64,000 nt of DNA from Streptomyces sp. Alt3 (GCF_030719215.1 NZ_CP120983.1:5890001-5954000); one strand, 5' to 3'; positions 33,528-42,808 are shown, counted from the stretch's first letter. The notes: generated by a model not told the origin, from the sequence alone. Made by a program: numbers and translations.

Positions 33528-35498
33528 ATGTCTGAACCGTCCCCCTCCGCCGCGCCCCTCCTGGCCGGCCTCCTCGACCTGCTGGCCGACGACGCCCCCG
33601 CCGAGGCCCTGGGCGCCGTCACCTCGCAGGCCAGGGCCGCGGGTGTGCCCGCGGCCGAACTGGCCGAGGTGGAGCGGGCGGCCGCCACCGCACTGCGCAT
33701 CCGGGGCGCCCTGCGCCAGCACCGGCGCAGGGAGCTCCAGCTCACCGCCCTCTTCGACACGGCGGGCGACCTGGCGGCCTCCCGGGACCTGGACGACGTG
33801 CTCAAGGCGATCGTGCGGCGCGCCCGGATGCTGCTGGGCACCGACACCGCCTACCTCACGCTCCCCGACGAGGAGGCCGGGGACACCTACATGCGGGTGA
33901 CCGACGGATCGGTGTCCGTCCTCTTCCAGCGGCTCCGGCTCGAACTGGGCGAAGGGCTCGGCGGACTGGTCGCCCAGACCGCGAGCCCCTACGCCACCCC
34001 CGACTACCGCACCGACGAACGCTTCCGCCACACCCGCAACATCAACGCCGGTGTGCTGGACGAAGGACTGGTGGCGATCCTCGGCGTCCCCCTGCTGCTC
34101 GGCTCCAGCCGGGGCGGTACGGGCAAGGTCATCGGGGTCCTCTTCGCGGCCGACCGCGCCGCGCGGGTCTTCAGCCCCGACGAAGTGGCCCTGCTCTGCT
34201 CGCTCGCCGCGCACGCCGCGATCGCGATCGACACCGCCCGGGCCCTGGACGACACCCGCACCGCCCTCGCGGAACTCGCGGGCGCCAACGCGGAACTGGC
34301 CGAGGCCAACGCCGCCGTACGCGCGCACTCGGCCGCCATGCAGCGGGCCGAGGAGGCCCACGACCGGCTCACCGACCTGGTCCTGCGCGGCGGCGACGTG
34401 AAGGACGTCGCCCTGTCCGTCGCCGGGCTCCTGGACAGCCCCCTGACCATCCACGACCCCGGCGGGCGCCCGCTGGCGGCCGTACGCCCCGGCGGCACCG
34501 GCTTCGCCGCCGACAGCATGGACGCCGGCTGGCTCGCCGGCACCGCCGAGGAGTCCCGCCACGGGGCCCGCGCCGTCCACCGCGACGGCCGGTGGATCTG
34601 CGCGGTGCTCGCCGGCCACGAACTCCTCGCCAGCCTGGTGCTGCACCGGCCGGGCCGGCTCGACGACTCCGACCGGCGGCTCTACGAACGCGCCGCCGTC
34701 GTCACGGGCCTCCTGCTGCTGCTGCGCCGCACGGTCGCCGAGACCGAGAACCGGATACGGGGCGAGCTGATCAGCGATCTGCTCAGCGACCCGGAGCGCG
34801 ATCCCGCCGGCCTCGCCGAGCGTGGCCGGAGGCTGGGCATCGACCTGGACCGGCCCCACGTCCTGCTGGTGGCGGAGGCGGCGGCCCGGGAGAAGCTCGG
34901 CGGCGCCGCGATGCGCTACCTGTTCGGCGGGGACATCCACGGGGTCAGCGCCGAACACGCCGGCACCGTCGTGCTGCTGGTCGACGGCGGCGGCACGCCC
35001 CCGGGCGACGCCGCACGAGCCGCGGCCACGCAGCTCGGTCACCTGGTCCAGGCCCCCGTCACCGTCTCCGGCACGGGACCCGCCCGCGGCGCCCGTGAAC
35101 TCGCCGCCGCCTACGCGGAAGCCGCGCGCTGCCTGCGTGCCATGCGGGTCCTGGGCCGGGAGGGAGAAGGGGCCTGCGTCGACGAACTCGGCTTCCTGGG
35201 CGTCGTCCTGGGCAACGCGAAGGACGTGGACGGCTTCGTGACGGCGGTGCTGGGACCCCTGCTGCGCTACGACGAGCGGCGCGGCACCCAGCTCGTACGC
35301 ACGCTGCGGGCGTACTTCGGCGCGGGCGGCAGCCTGATCAGGGCCAAGGACGAACTGCACGTGCACGTGAACACCGTCGTCCAGCGCCTCGACCGGATCC
35401 AGGTGCTGCTGGGCCGCGACTGGAACGAGCCCGACCGCGCCCTGGAGCTCCAGCTCGCCCTGCGGCTGCACCTGCTGTCGGGCGCCCGGGACCGCTGA
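33528..35498 (+). CDS. GAF-containing PucR/CdaR-type transcriptional regulator
   Basis: 656 residues. An N-terminal helical region is followed by a GAF sensor domain (about 60-235: LFDTAGDLAASRDLDDVLKAI, then GVLFAADRAARVFSPDEVALL), a coiled-coil stretch, a second sensory region, a CdaR GGDEF-like part and the C-terminal PucR HTH (about 590-650: LVRTLRAYFGAGGSLIRAKDELHVHVNTVVQRLDRI). It lies 62 bases behind the dehydrogenase gene, so it likely controls PHB or 3-hydroxybutyrate use, sensing a small acid or acyl metabolite. Confidence 0.85.
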   Translation: MSEPSPSAAPLLAGLLDLLADDAPAEALGAVTSQARAAGVPAAELAEVERAAATALRIRGALRQHRRRELQLTALFDTAGDLAASRDLDDVLKAIVRRARMLLGTDTAYLTLPDEEAGDTYMRVTDGSVSVLFQRLRLELGEGLGGLVAQTASPYATPDYRTDERFRHTRNINAGVLDEGLVAILGVPLLLGSSRGGTGKVIGVLFAADRAARVFSPDEVALLCSLAAHAAIAIDTARALDDTRTALAELAGANAELAEANAAVRAHSAAMQRAEEAHDRLTDLVLRGGDVKDVALSVAGLLDSPLTIHDPGGRPLAAVRPGGTGFAADSMDAGWLAGTAEESRHGARAVHRDGRWICAVLAGHELLASLVLHRPGRLDDSDRRLYERAAVVTGLLLLLRRTVAETENRIRGELISDLLSDPERDPAGLAERGRRLGIDLDRPHVLLVAEAAAREKLGGAAMRYLFGGDIHGVSAEHAGTVVLLVDGGGTPPGDAARAAATQLGHLVQAPVTVSGTGPARGARELAAAYAEAARCLRAMRVLGREGEGACVDELGFLGVVLGNAKDVDGFVTAVLGPLLRYDERRGTQLVRTLRAYFGAGGSLIRAKDELHVHVNTVVQRLDRIQVLLGRDWNEPDRALELQLALRLHLLSGARDR

Positions 35499-35519
35499 GC
35501 CCCGGGCCGCCCGCCTGCC

Positions 35520-36413
35520 TCACCGCGGGACGACCACCGCCCGCAGCAGGGCGCCGGCGATCTCGCCGGCCCCCTTGTCTCCCGTCAGCACCGTGTAGTG
35601 GTTGACGTCCTCGACGCGTACGGCCGTGACGTTCGTGCCCGGCTGCCCCGCGGCCGCCAGCCGGGACTCGTCGTACAGCCCCTGCTCCTCGTCCATCAGC
35701 CCCCGCCGCGCCCACAACAGAGTCGCCGGCCCTGGGAGTTCGCCGGCCGCCGCGAGCACCTCGTCCGTGAACAGGCCCACCCCGTCCGTGCGGACCGCCT
35801 CCAGCCGGCAGCCGGAGCGCAGCGCGGGTTCCTCACCGGTCAGGTCACGCTGGATGTACGCGTCCACCTCCGGCGACCAGGCGTCGCCCGCGAACGCGGG
35901 ATGGGCCCGCCAGAAGGAGCGGTAGGCGTCCCGGTCGGGGAAGGTCATGGACAGCCGGTCCATGGCCGGCCCGATCACCGCCGTCATCAGCTCGTCCGCC
36001 GACAGATGCGTGGGCGCGGGGAAGCCGAAACCGCCGTCGACCAGTACCACCGGGCCGAAGCGGTCCGGGTGGCGCACGGCCGCGAGCGCCGCCACGAAGG
36101 CGCCCATCGAATGGCCCGCCAGCACCACCCCGTTCCGGCCCAGCGCCCCGGCCACGGCGGCGGCGTCGTCCGCGTGGGCGGCGATGCCGTACGGGCCGGG
36201 CAGCCCGGAACTGCCGGCCCTTCCCCGCAGGTCCGGGGCGACCAGGGTGACCCGGCCGGCGAGCAGCCTGGCCACCGCACCCCAGGACAGCGCGTTGGCC
36301 GTGATCCCGTGCAGGGCCACCACGACCGGCGCCCCGGCGTCCCGGGCCGGCCAGCGCAGGGCGGCCAGTTCACCGCCGGTGACGGGGACGCGTATCTCCT
36401 CGTACGGGATCAT
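35520..36413 (-). CDS. Alpha/beta hydrolase
   Basis: 297 residues. Typical fold: oxyanion HG (35-36), nucleophile elbow AGHSMGAF with Ser102, acid candidate in LLWARRGLMDEEQG region and His in EDVNHYTVLTG near the end. It probably cleaves an ester, amide or C-C bond of a small substrate. It overlaps the livM stop codon by four bases, so it is the last gene of the Liv-type transporter operon and may act on the imported compound. Confidence 0.85.
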   Translation of the reverse strand: MIPYEEIRVPVTGGELAALRWPARDAGAPVVVALHGITANALSWGAVARLLAGRVTLVAPDLRGRAGSSGLPGPYGIAAHADDAAAVAGALGRNGVVLAGHSMGAFVAALAAVRHPDRFGPVVLVDGGFGFPAPTHLSADELMTAVIGPAMDRLSMTFPDRDAYRSFWRAHPAFAGDAWSPEVDAYIQRDLTGEEPALRSGCRLEAVRTDGVGLFTDEVLAAAGELPGPATLLWARRGLMDEEQGLYDESRLAAAGQPGTNVTAVRVEDVNHYTVLTGDKGAGEIAGALLRAVVVPR

Positions 36414-37498
36414 CGGTTCTCCTCACGGGTCCTGCGCAGACGGGACGGCAGCCGGGCCAGGCCGCCGGGCAGCAGGTGAACCACGGCCACGAACAGCACC
36501 CCGAGCAGGAACAGCGGCTGGGAGAGCGGCACACGCAGCACCGCGGGCAGGCCGGCGACCGCACCCGACCCGGCGAGGTCGCCCAGCCGGTGGTCGGCCC
36601 AGGTGTAGAGGATGCCGCCGACCATCGGGCCCCAGCGGGTGCCCGTACCGCCCAGCACCACCATCACGAGCAACGACAGGGTGAAGTCCGAGGTCGTCGT
36701 CCGGGGCGTGGAACCGCCGGTCAGCAGCAGATGGACGAGTCCGCCCGCCGCCGCCAGCGCCCCGGCCAGGACGAAGGCCGTCAGCTTGAACCCGTACGGC
36801 TTCAGGCCCAGCACCTCGACCCGGCGCTCGTTCTCCTTGATGCCCTCCCAGACCCGGCCGGTGGGGGAGCGCACCGCCCGGTGGACGACGGCGAGGGTCA
36901 GGACGAGATAGGCCAGCGCGATCCAGTAGAGGTTGGCGGTGTGGTCGATGCCGACCAGCCAGGAGGGCAGCAGCTCCGCCGGGGCCGCCCGGCCCTCCTC
37001 GCCGCCGGTGAACCCGCCGGGGTCGCGGGAGACGAGGATCGAGCCGGCCTGCGCGAAGGCGAGCGTCACCATGGAGAAGCCGATTCCGGTGACCCGCAGG
37101 CTCACCGAGCCCAGCACCAGGGCGAGCGCGGCGCCGGAGCACACACCGAGGACCGCCGCCGCGGCGAACGGCAGGCCCGCCTCCAGCAGGAACATGTTCG
37201 TGGCGTAGCTGCCCGCCGCGAAGTACAGGGCGTGCCCGAAGGACAGCAGCCCCGTACGCCCCAGCAGCAGGTCGTAACCGGTGGCGAGCGCGCCGAACAG
37301 CAGGCAGGTCGCCAGGAGTTGCAGACTGCCGGGGCTGCCGACCGGACCGTCCAGCAGTCCTGGCAGTGGCAGCGCGCTCCAGGGCGCGACGATCAGGAGC
37401 ACGAGGACCGCGGCCGGCCACCAGCGCAGCAGCCGGTTCCTGTCGCCCCCCGGCGCTGTGCTCACGGAGGTGGGTGCGGGTGTGGTGGCGGTGCTCAC
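36410..37498 (-). CDS. livM: Branched-chain amino acid-type ABC permease (LivM family)
   Basis: 362 residues with about nine or ten membrane helices. The LivM pattern includes GYDLLLGRTGLLSFGHALYFAAGSY, GIGFSMVTLAFAQ and the coupling segment GRVWEGIKENERRVEVLGL, then LLVMVVLGGTGTRWGPMVGG. It forms the membrane channel with LivH. Substrates of this family range from branched-chain amino acids to urea and short amides. GTG 37498 overlaps the livH stop by four bases. Confidence 0.88.
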   Translation of the reverse strand: MSTATTPAPTSVSTAPGGDRNRLLRWWPAAVLVLLIVAPWSALPLPGLLDGPVGSPGSLQLLATCLLFGALATGYDLLLGRTGLLSFGHALYFAAGSYATNMFLLEAGLPFAAAAVLGVCSGAALALVLGSVSLRVTGIGFSMVTLAFAQAGSILVSRDPGGFTGGEEGRAAPAELLPSWLVGIDHTANLYWIALAYLVLTLAVVHRAVRSPTGRVWEGIKENERRVEVLGLKPYGFKLTAFVLAGALAAAGGLVHLLLTGGSTPRTTTSDFTLSLLVMVVLGGTGTRWGPMVGGILYTWADHRLGDLAGSGAVAGLPAVLRVPLSQPLFLLGVLFVAVVHLLPGGLARLPSRLRRTREENR

Positions 37499-38382
37499 GC
37501 GAGCCTCCCGGTCAGTCCGCGCGGCCGGACGAGCAGCAGCGCGGCGAGCAGGACGACGACGGCGAGGTCGCCGAGGCCCGCTGCGGTGTAGTAGTTGGCG
37601 AACTGCTGGACCAGACCGATGACCACGGCCGCCACGGCCGCGCCGGTCACCGACCCCATGCCGCCCGTGACCACGACGACGAAGGCGAAGATCAGCAGCG
37701 AGGTGCCCTGGTGGGGGTCGACCGAGCCGAAGTACAGCCCGCCGAGCGCCCCGCCCAGCGCCGCGGCGCAGCCGCCGATCGCGAAGACCAGCGTGAACGC
37801 CTTGCGGACGTCGATGCCCAGGGCGGTGACCATCGCCCGGTCCTCGACCCCGGCGCGCACGACCAGGCCGTGCCGGGTCCGGCCCAGGAACAGCCGCAGC
37901 GCGACCAGGACGGCGACCGCCGCCGCGACGAGCACGAGCCGGTCGACCGGGACGTCCGCGCCGAGCAGCGCGAAGGTGCCGGACAGCGCCTCGGGGCCGG
38001 GAAAGGTCCGGGCGTCCGGACCCCAGATGCCCGACAGCAGGGCGGGCACGGCCAGCCCCACGCCGACCGTCGCGAGCACCTGCTCCCGCGGCCGGGTGTA
38101 CAGGGGCCGTACGACGGCCAGTTCGAGCACCACGGCGGCCAGTGTGCCCACCGCCGTACCGAACAGGACCGCCAGCGCGAAGCCCCAGCCGCCCGGGCCG
38201 GCGCCCGGTAGACGGCCCGAGGCCGCCCACCAGGTGCCGTACGCGCCGATGGAGAGCAGCGCCCCGTGGGCGAAGTTGAGCACGTCCATCAGGCCGAAGA
38301 TCAGCGAGAGCCCGGACGCGACGAGGAAGTAGAGCGCCCCCAGACCGAGTCCGGTCATGGTGAGCAGCACGATCGTGGACAT
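37495..38382 (-). CDS. livH: Branched-chain amino acid-type ABC permease (LivH family)
   Basis: 295 residues, about eight helices. Characteristic parts are LGALYFLVASGLSLIFGLMDVLNFAHGALLSIGAYG at the start, the coupling loop GLVVRAGVEDRAMVTALGID and IFAFVVVVTGGMGSVTGA. It pairs with LivM as the membrane part of the importer. Start and livF stop share one base (TGATG). Confidence 0.9.
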   Translation of the reverse strand: MSTIVLLTMTGLGLGALYFLVASGLSLIFGLMDVLNFAHGALLSIGAYGTWWAASGRLPGAGPGGWGFALAVLFGTAVGTLAAVVLELAVVRPLYTRPREQVLATVGVGLAVPALLSGIWGPDARTFPGPEALSGTFALLGADVPVDRLVLVAAAVAVLVALRLFLGRTRHGLVVRAGVEDRAMVTALGIDVRKAFTLVFAIGGCAAALGGALGGLYFGSVDPHQGTSLLIFAFVVVVTGGMGSVTGAAVAAVVIGLVQQFANYYTAAGLGDLAVVVLLAALLLVRPRGLTGRLA

Positions 38383-39125
38383 CAGGAATCCGCCTCCGCG
38401 GTGTGGGGGGCGAGCGGGCCCCGGCCGACGCCGAGCAGCCGGCGGGTGGCCTCCGCGTCGCCCAGCAGCCCGTCCGCCTCGCCCTGGTGGGCGGTGCGTC
38501 CGTCGGCAAGCACCACGCAGTGCCGGGCCAGCCGGCGTACGACGGCGAGGTTCTGCTCGACCAGGAGCACGGGCACCGCCTCGGCGGCGCGCTCCAGCAC
38601 CTGGGCGACCTCGGTGACGACCTTGGGGGCCAGGCCCTTGGTGGGCTCGTCGGCGATGATCAGCCGGTTGCCGTTGAGCAGGGTGCGCCCGATGGCCACC
38701 ATCTGCTGCTGGCCGCCGGACAGGGTCCCCGCCGACTGCCGCTCACGGCGCCTGAGTTCGGGGAAGAGCTCATGGACCAGGCCGTACGCGGGCCCGTCCG
38801 CGCCCCGGCGTTCGGCCAGGCGCAGGTTCTCCGCGACGGTGAGACCGGCGAAGATCCCCCGGTCCTCGGGGGCGTAACCGATGCCCCTGCGGACCAGGGT
38901 GTGGGTGGGCAGGCCGACCGTCTCCTCGCCGTCGAGGAGCACACTGCCGGTGCGCGGTACGAGCCCGAGGACACCGCGCACGGTCGTGGTCTTGCCCGCC
39001 CCGTTGCGGCCGAGCAGCGCGGTCACGCCCTGGGGCGCCACGTCGAGGTCGACCCCGTGCAGGATGTGCCGGCCGCCGACGAGGACGCGCAGGTCCCGCA
39101 CGGTGAGCAGCGGGGACGCGGTCAC
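38382..39125 (-). CDS. livF: Branched-chain amino acid-type ABC ATPase (LivF family)
   Basis: 247 residues. Complete ATPase: Walker A LLGRNGAGKTTT (about 38-49), signature TLSGGQQQMVAIGRTLL, Walker B NRLIIADEPTKGLAP and the switch His replaced in the usual LivF way by VEQN. The fold is the short LivF type. GTG 39125 overlaps the stop of the damaged livG gene, so efficient translation may depend on upstream coupling that is now compromised. Confidence 0.9.
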   Translation of the reverse strand: MTASPLLTVRDLRVLVGGRHILHGVDLDVAPQGVTALLGRNGAGKTTTVRGVLGLVPRTGSVLLDGEETVGLPTHTLVRRGIGYAPEDRGIFAGLTVAENLRLAERRGADGPAYGLVHELFPELRRRERQSAGTLSGGQQQMVAIGRTLLNGNRLIIADEPTKGLAPKVVTEVAQVLERAAEAVPVLLVEQNLAVVRRLARHCVVLADGRTAHQGEADGLLGDAEATRRLLGVGRGPLAPHTAEADS

Positions 39126-39778
39126 AGCCCCTCCCCGAGATAGGCCTGCTGGACGACGGGGTCGGCGGTCACGGCGCCCGGGGTGTCCAGGGCGAGCAGC
39201 CGGCCGTGGTGCATCACGGCCAGCCGGTCCGCGAGTCCCAGCAGGACGTCCATGTGGTGCTCGACCATGAGCACGGTGCGGCCCTCCTCGCGGTGCAGCG
39301 CGCGGATCAGTTCGGTGAGCGCGGGGACCTCCTCGGCGCTCACCCCGGCCATCGGTTCGTCGAGCAGCATGAGCCTGGGCTCGCCCACCAGCAGGACGGC
39401 CAGCTCCAGCTTGCGTTTCTCGCCGTGGGAGAGCTCGGCGGCCGTGGCCGCCGCGCGATGCCCGAGCCCGGTGCGCTCCAGCACGCCCGCCACCTCCGAG
39501 GCGTACCGGGAGGCGCGCCGCCAGAGCCGGTGCGAACCGCCGTGCCTGGCCTGCGCGGCCAGCCGGACGTGCTCGGCCACCGTCATCCGCGGCCAGAGGC
39601 TGGAGGTCTGGAACGTCCGCCCGATCCCGAGCCGCGCGCGGGTGTGCACCGGCAGGCCGGTCAGATCCGCGCCGTCGAGTGCGAGGCCGCCCGCGGTGGC
39701 CGGGACGATGCCGCTGATCAGGTTGAACAGGGATGTCTTGCCGGCCCCGTTGGGACCGTCGACATGGTGCAGGCACCC
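39122..39778 (-). pseudogene. livG: livG with missing N-terminus and no start before Walker A
   Basis: The frame encodes a LivG ATPase from Walker A (GPNGAGKTSLFNLISG) through LSHGEKRKLELAVLL, LMLLDEPMAGVS and VEHHMDVLLGLADRLAV to the normal end. The usual 30 or so residues before Walker A are gone: an in-frame TGA lies at 39779-39781, eight codons before the GPNG motif, and no ATG or GTG occurs until 39649, beyond Walker A. A protein started there would not bind ATP properly. The segment upstream is short GC-rich repeated sequence reaching the kstR-like gene. I judge it a 5'-truncated pseudogene. Confidence 0.75.
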
Positions 39779-39871
39779 TCACATGCGCCGGTGCCGGTGT
39801 GGGCACCGCACGTGGGCAGACCTCGGCGTGGGTCCGCGGACAGGCCGGCGGACACCGCGCACGGGCAGGTC

Positions 39872-40477
39872 TCAGCCCGGGTCCGCCGGCAGGTCGATCA
39901 GTCCGCACACGGTCTCGATGTCCCGCTTCACCTGCGCGATCGATTCCCGCCCCGACAGCCAGGTGATCAGCGCCGAGTGCCAGGTGTGCTCGATGACGCG
40001 CACCACGGACAGCTGCTCCTGCGTGGGGTCCTCCAGACCCATCGCGTCCAGCACGATCGCCGTCGTCAGCCGGGAGACGGCGTCCACCTCGGGGCTCACC
40101 CCGCGGTCGGCGAAGGTCAGGGCCCGCACCATGGCGTCCGCGAGATGGGGGTCGCGCTGGAGCGCCCGGAAGGCCCGCATCAAGGTCTCGGCGACCCGCT
40201 GGGCGGCGTCGTCCCCCGCCGGAGGCCTCCTGCGGAGCGTGACCTGGAGGTGCTGGAGCTGGTCCTGCATGATCGCGACGAGCAGATGGACCTTGGAGGG
40301 GAAGTAGCGGTAGAGCGTGCCCAGGGCGACCCCGGCGGCGTCCGCCACCTCACGCATCTGCACCGCCTCGAAACCGCCCCGCCCGGCGAGCTGCGCGCCG
40401 GCCTGCAGGATGCCGCGGCGACGGGCCTCCTGGCGTTCCGTCAGGGACGGGGCCGCCGGCCTGGCTTCAGCTGTCAT
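39872..40477 (-). CDS. kstR: KstR-like TetR-family regulator
   Basis: 201 residues. The HTH region, RGGFEAVQMREVADAAGVAL followed by GTLYRYFPSKVHLLV, is nearly the wording of mycobacterial KstR, the repressor of cholesterol catabolism, and the C-terminal half keeps LADAMVRALTFAD, SPEVDAVSRL and RVIEHTWHSALITWL. KstR senses CoA thioesters of steroid intermediates. ATG 40477 follows GGGGAC. An exact KstR box lies 166 bases upstream. No steroid genes are in the window; the neighbours are a Liv-type transporter and a glycosyltransferase cluster. Confidence 0.85.
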   Translation of the reverse strand: MTAEARPAAPSLTERQEARRRGILQAGAQLAGRGGFEAVQMREVADAAGVALGTLYRYFPSKVHLLVAIMQDQLQHLQVTLRRRPPAGDDAAQRVAETLMRAFRALQRDPHLADAMVRALTFADRGVSPEVDAVSRLTTAIVLDAMGLEDPTQEQLSVVRVIEHTWHSALITWLSGRESIAQVKRDIETVCGLIDLPADPG

Positions 40478-40642
40478 CTGTCCCCATCCACAAAGGGAGA
40501 ACCGGTTCCCTGTCCGGCCGGACGCCGGTTCACGGGCGGGCACAGCATGCCAGGGCCTCCACCGTGGCGCGAATCACCTGATCCGGCCGTCACACCGACG
40601 CTACCTGCCGGTAGATTCGGTGCGTGTTTGAACGAACGAGTC

Positions 40643-40656
40643 TGAAACTTGTTCTA
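40643..40656. promoter_or_regulatory. KstR box (TnnAACnnGTTnnA)
   Basis: TGAAACTTGTTCTA matches the published mycobacterial KstR consensus at every fixed position. It lies between the KstR-like gene and the glycosyltransferase gene, 55 bases before the latter, so it could regulate both. Confidence 0.75.
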
Positions 40657-40710
40657 GATTAGCGCGACCGGTTACGCTCCGGCGAAAACGCAGTGAGAAG
40701 GGGGCCGAGT

Positions 40711-42024
40711 GTGACCGCTGAGGCCATAGAGACGGGTCCCTTCGAGGGCGACAGCACGTCGGCCACCGACGGTGACCGGCCGTTGCGCATCGCACTCCTC
40801 ACCTACAAGGGCAACCCCTTCTGCGGAGGCCAGGGCGTCTACGTCCGCCACCTCGGCCGTGAGCTGGCCAGGCTCGGCCACAGCGTCGAGGTGATCGGTG
40901 CCCAGCCCTACGCCGTGCTCGACGAGGGCGTCCCGCTCACCGAACTGCCGAGCCTCGACCTCTACCGCCAGCCCGACCCGTTCCGCACCCCGGGGCGCGG
41001 CGAGTACCGCGACTGGATCGACCTCGCCGAGGTCGCCACCATGTGGACCGGCGGCTTCCCGGAACCGCTCACCTTCAGCCTGCGGGCGCGGCGTCATCTC
41101 CGCGCCAGGCGCGGTGACTTCGACGTCGTGCACGACAACCAGACGCTCGGCTACGGCCTGCTCGGGGACCTCGGTGCCCCCCTCGTCACCACGATCCACC
41201 ACCCGATCACCGTCGACCGCCGACTCGACCTGGACGCGGCGGAGTCGACGCGCCGCCGGCTCTCCGTCCGCCGCTGGTACGGCTTCACCCGGATGCAGAA
41301 GCGGGTCGCGCGCCGCCTGCCGTCCGTGCTCACCGTCTCCGGCTCGTCGCAGCAGGAGATCGTCGAGCACCTCGGGGTGCGCCGGGACCGTGTCCGGGTC
41401 GTGCACATCGGAGCCGACACCGACCTCTGGTCGCCGGACCCCTCGGTCGCCGAGGTCCCCGGGCGGATAGTCACCACCTCCAGCGCCGACGTCCCGCTCA
41501 AGGGCCTCGTCCACCTCGTGGAGGCCCTCGCCAAGCTCCGCACCGAGAACCCGGCGGCGCACCTCGTGGTCGTCGGCAAGCGGGCCGAGGACGGACCCGT
41601 CGCCCAGGCCATCGAGCGCTACGGGCTCCAGGAGGCCGTCGAGTTCGTCAAGGGCATCAGCGACGCCGAGCTCGTCGACCTGGTCCGCAGCGCCCAGGTC
41701 TCCTGCGTCCCCTCGCTGTACGAGGGCTTCTCGCTGCCCGCCGCCGAGGCCATGGCCACCGGGACCCCGCTGGTGGCCACCACCGGCGGCGCCATCCCCG
41801 AGGTCACCGGGCCCGACGGGGAGACCTGTCTCGCGGTGCCGCCCGGCGACGCGGGGGCGCTGGCCGCCGCACTCGGCCGGCTCCTCGGTGACGGCGAACT
41901 GCGCGCCCGCCTCGGCGAGGCCGGCCGCGCCCGGGTGCTCGCCAACTTCACCTGGGCCAGGGCCGCCGTCGGCACCGTCGAGCTGTACCGTCAGTCGATC
42001 GCCGCCCGGGGAGCCCGAAGGTGA
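40711..42024 (+). CDS. GT4-family glycosyltransferase
   Basis: 437 residues. Retaining GT-B glycosyltransferase. Motifs: RIALLTYKGNPFCGGQGVYV with the Gly-rich acceptor loop, HHPITVDRRLDL, the GT4 donor-site block VPSLYEGFSLPAAEAMATGTPLVATTGGAIPEV containing the E-x7-E pair, and HIGADTDLW. The donor is likely a nucleotide sugar or GDP-mannose; the acceptor is unknown. GTG 40711 has AAGGGGG upstream. It begins a three-gene operon with a methyltransferase and an alpha/alpha-barrel protein. Confidence 0.88.
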   Translation: MTAEAIETGPFEGDSTSATDGDRPLRIALLTYKGNPFCGGQGVYVRHLGRELARLGHSVEVIGAQPYAVLDEGVPLTELPSLDLYRQPDPFRTPGRGEYRDWIDLAEVATMWTGGFPEPLTFSLRARRHLRARRGDFDVVHDNQTLGYGLLGDLGAPLVTTIHHPITVDRRLDLDAAESTRRRLSVRRWYGFTRMQKRVARRLPSVLTVSGSSQQEIVEHLGVRRDRVRVVHIGADTDLWSPDPSVAEVPGRIVTTSSADVPLKGLVHLVEALAKLRTENPAAHLVVVGKRAEDGPVAQAIERYGLQEAVEFVKGISDAELVDLVRSAQVSCVPSLYEGFSLPAAEAMATGTPLVATTGGAIPEVTGPDGETCLAVPPGDAGALAAALGRLLGDGELRARLGEAGRARVLANFTWARAAVGTVELYRQSIAARGARR

Positions 42025-42076
42025 GCGCCCCCACGGCTCCCGGAACCCGTACCTCCGACCTCGAAGGCAGGCCCCC

Positions 42077-42808
42077 GTGCTGACCGTCGACTTCACCCGC
42101 TTCCCGCTCGCCGCAGGCGACCGGGTGCTCGATCTGGGCTGCGGCGCCGGCCGGCACGCCTTCGAGTGCTACCGGCGCGGCGCCCAGGTCGTGGCCCTCG
42201 ACCAGAACGCCGAGGAGATCCGCGAGGTCGCGAAGTGGTTCGCCGCGATGAAGGAGGCCGGTGAGGCCCCCGCCGGTGCGACCGCCACCGCGATGGAGGG
42301 CGACGCCCTCAACCTGCCCTTCCCCGACGCCTCCTTCGACGTCGTCATCATCTCCGAGGTGATGGAGCACATCCCCGACGACAAGGGCGTGCTCGCCGAG
42401 ATGGTGCGCGTGCTGAAGCCCGGCGGCCGCATCGCGGTCACCGTGCCCCGCTACGGCCCCGAGAAGGTCTGCTGGACGCTCTCCGACGCGTACCACGAGG
42501 TCGAGGGCGGGCACATCCGCATCTACAAGGCCGACGAGCTCCTCGGCAAGATCCGTGAGGCCGGACTCAAGCCCTACGGCACCCACCACGCGCACGCGCT
42601 GCACAGTCCTTACTGGTGGCTGAAGTGCGCCTTCGGGGTCGACAACGAGAAGGCGCTGCCGGTGCGCGCCTACCACAAGCTGCTCGTCTGGGACATCATG
42701 AAGAAGCCCCTGGCCACCAGGGTCGCCGAGCAGCTGCTCAACCCGGTCGTCGGCAAGAGCTTCGTGGCGTACGCGACCAAGCCGCACCTGCCGAAGGCCG
42801 AGGCGTGA
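42077..42808 (+). CDS. Class I SAM-dependent methyltransferase
   Basis: 243 residues. Methyltransf_11-type: motif I VLDLGCGAGRHAFE, motif II end VVALDQNAEE, ATAMEGDALNLPFPDASFDVVIISEVMEHIPD, and motif V MVRVLKPGGRIAVTVPR. The C-terminal half includes HIRIYKADELLGKIREAGLKP and SPYWWLKCAFG. The target is unknown, but it lies between a glycosyltransferase and a barrel protein and overlaps the latter by four bases, suggesting a shared glycolipid, polysaccharide or isoprenoid substrate. Confidence 0.88.
   Translation: MLTVDFTRFPLAAGDRVLDLGCGAGRHAFECYRRGAQVVALDQNAEEIREVAKWFAAMKEAGEAPAGATATAMEGDALNLPFPDASFDVVIISEVMEHIPDDKGVLAEMVRVLKPGGRIAVTVPRYGPEKVCWTLSDAYHEVEGGHIRIYKADELLGKIREAGLKPYGTHHAHALHSPYWWLKCAFGVDNEKALPVRAYHKLLVWDIMKKPLATRVAEQLLNPVVGKSFVAYATKPHLPKAEA

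Noticed and set aside
40628..40660. A sigma-70-like promoter (TTGAAC and TAGATT) before the glycosyltransferase gene
   Set aside because: The spacing of about 21 bases is too long to support it with confidence.
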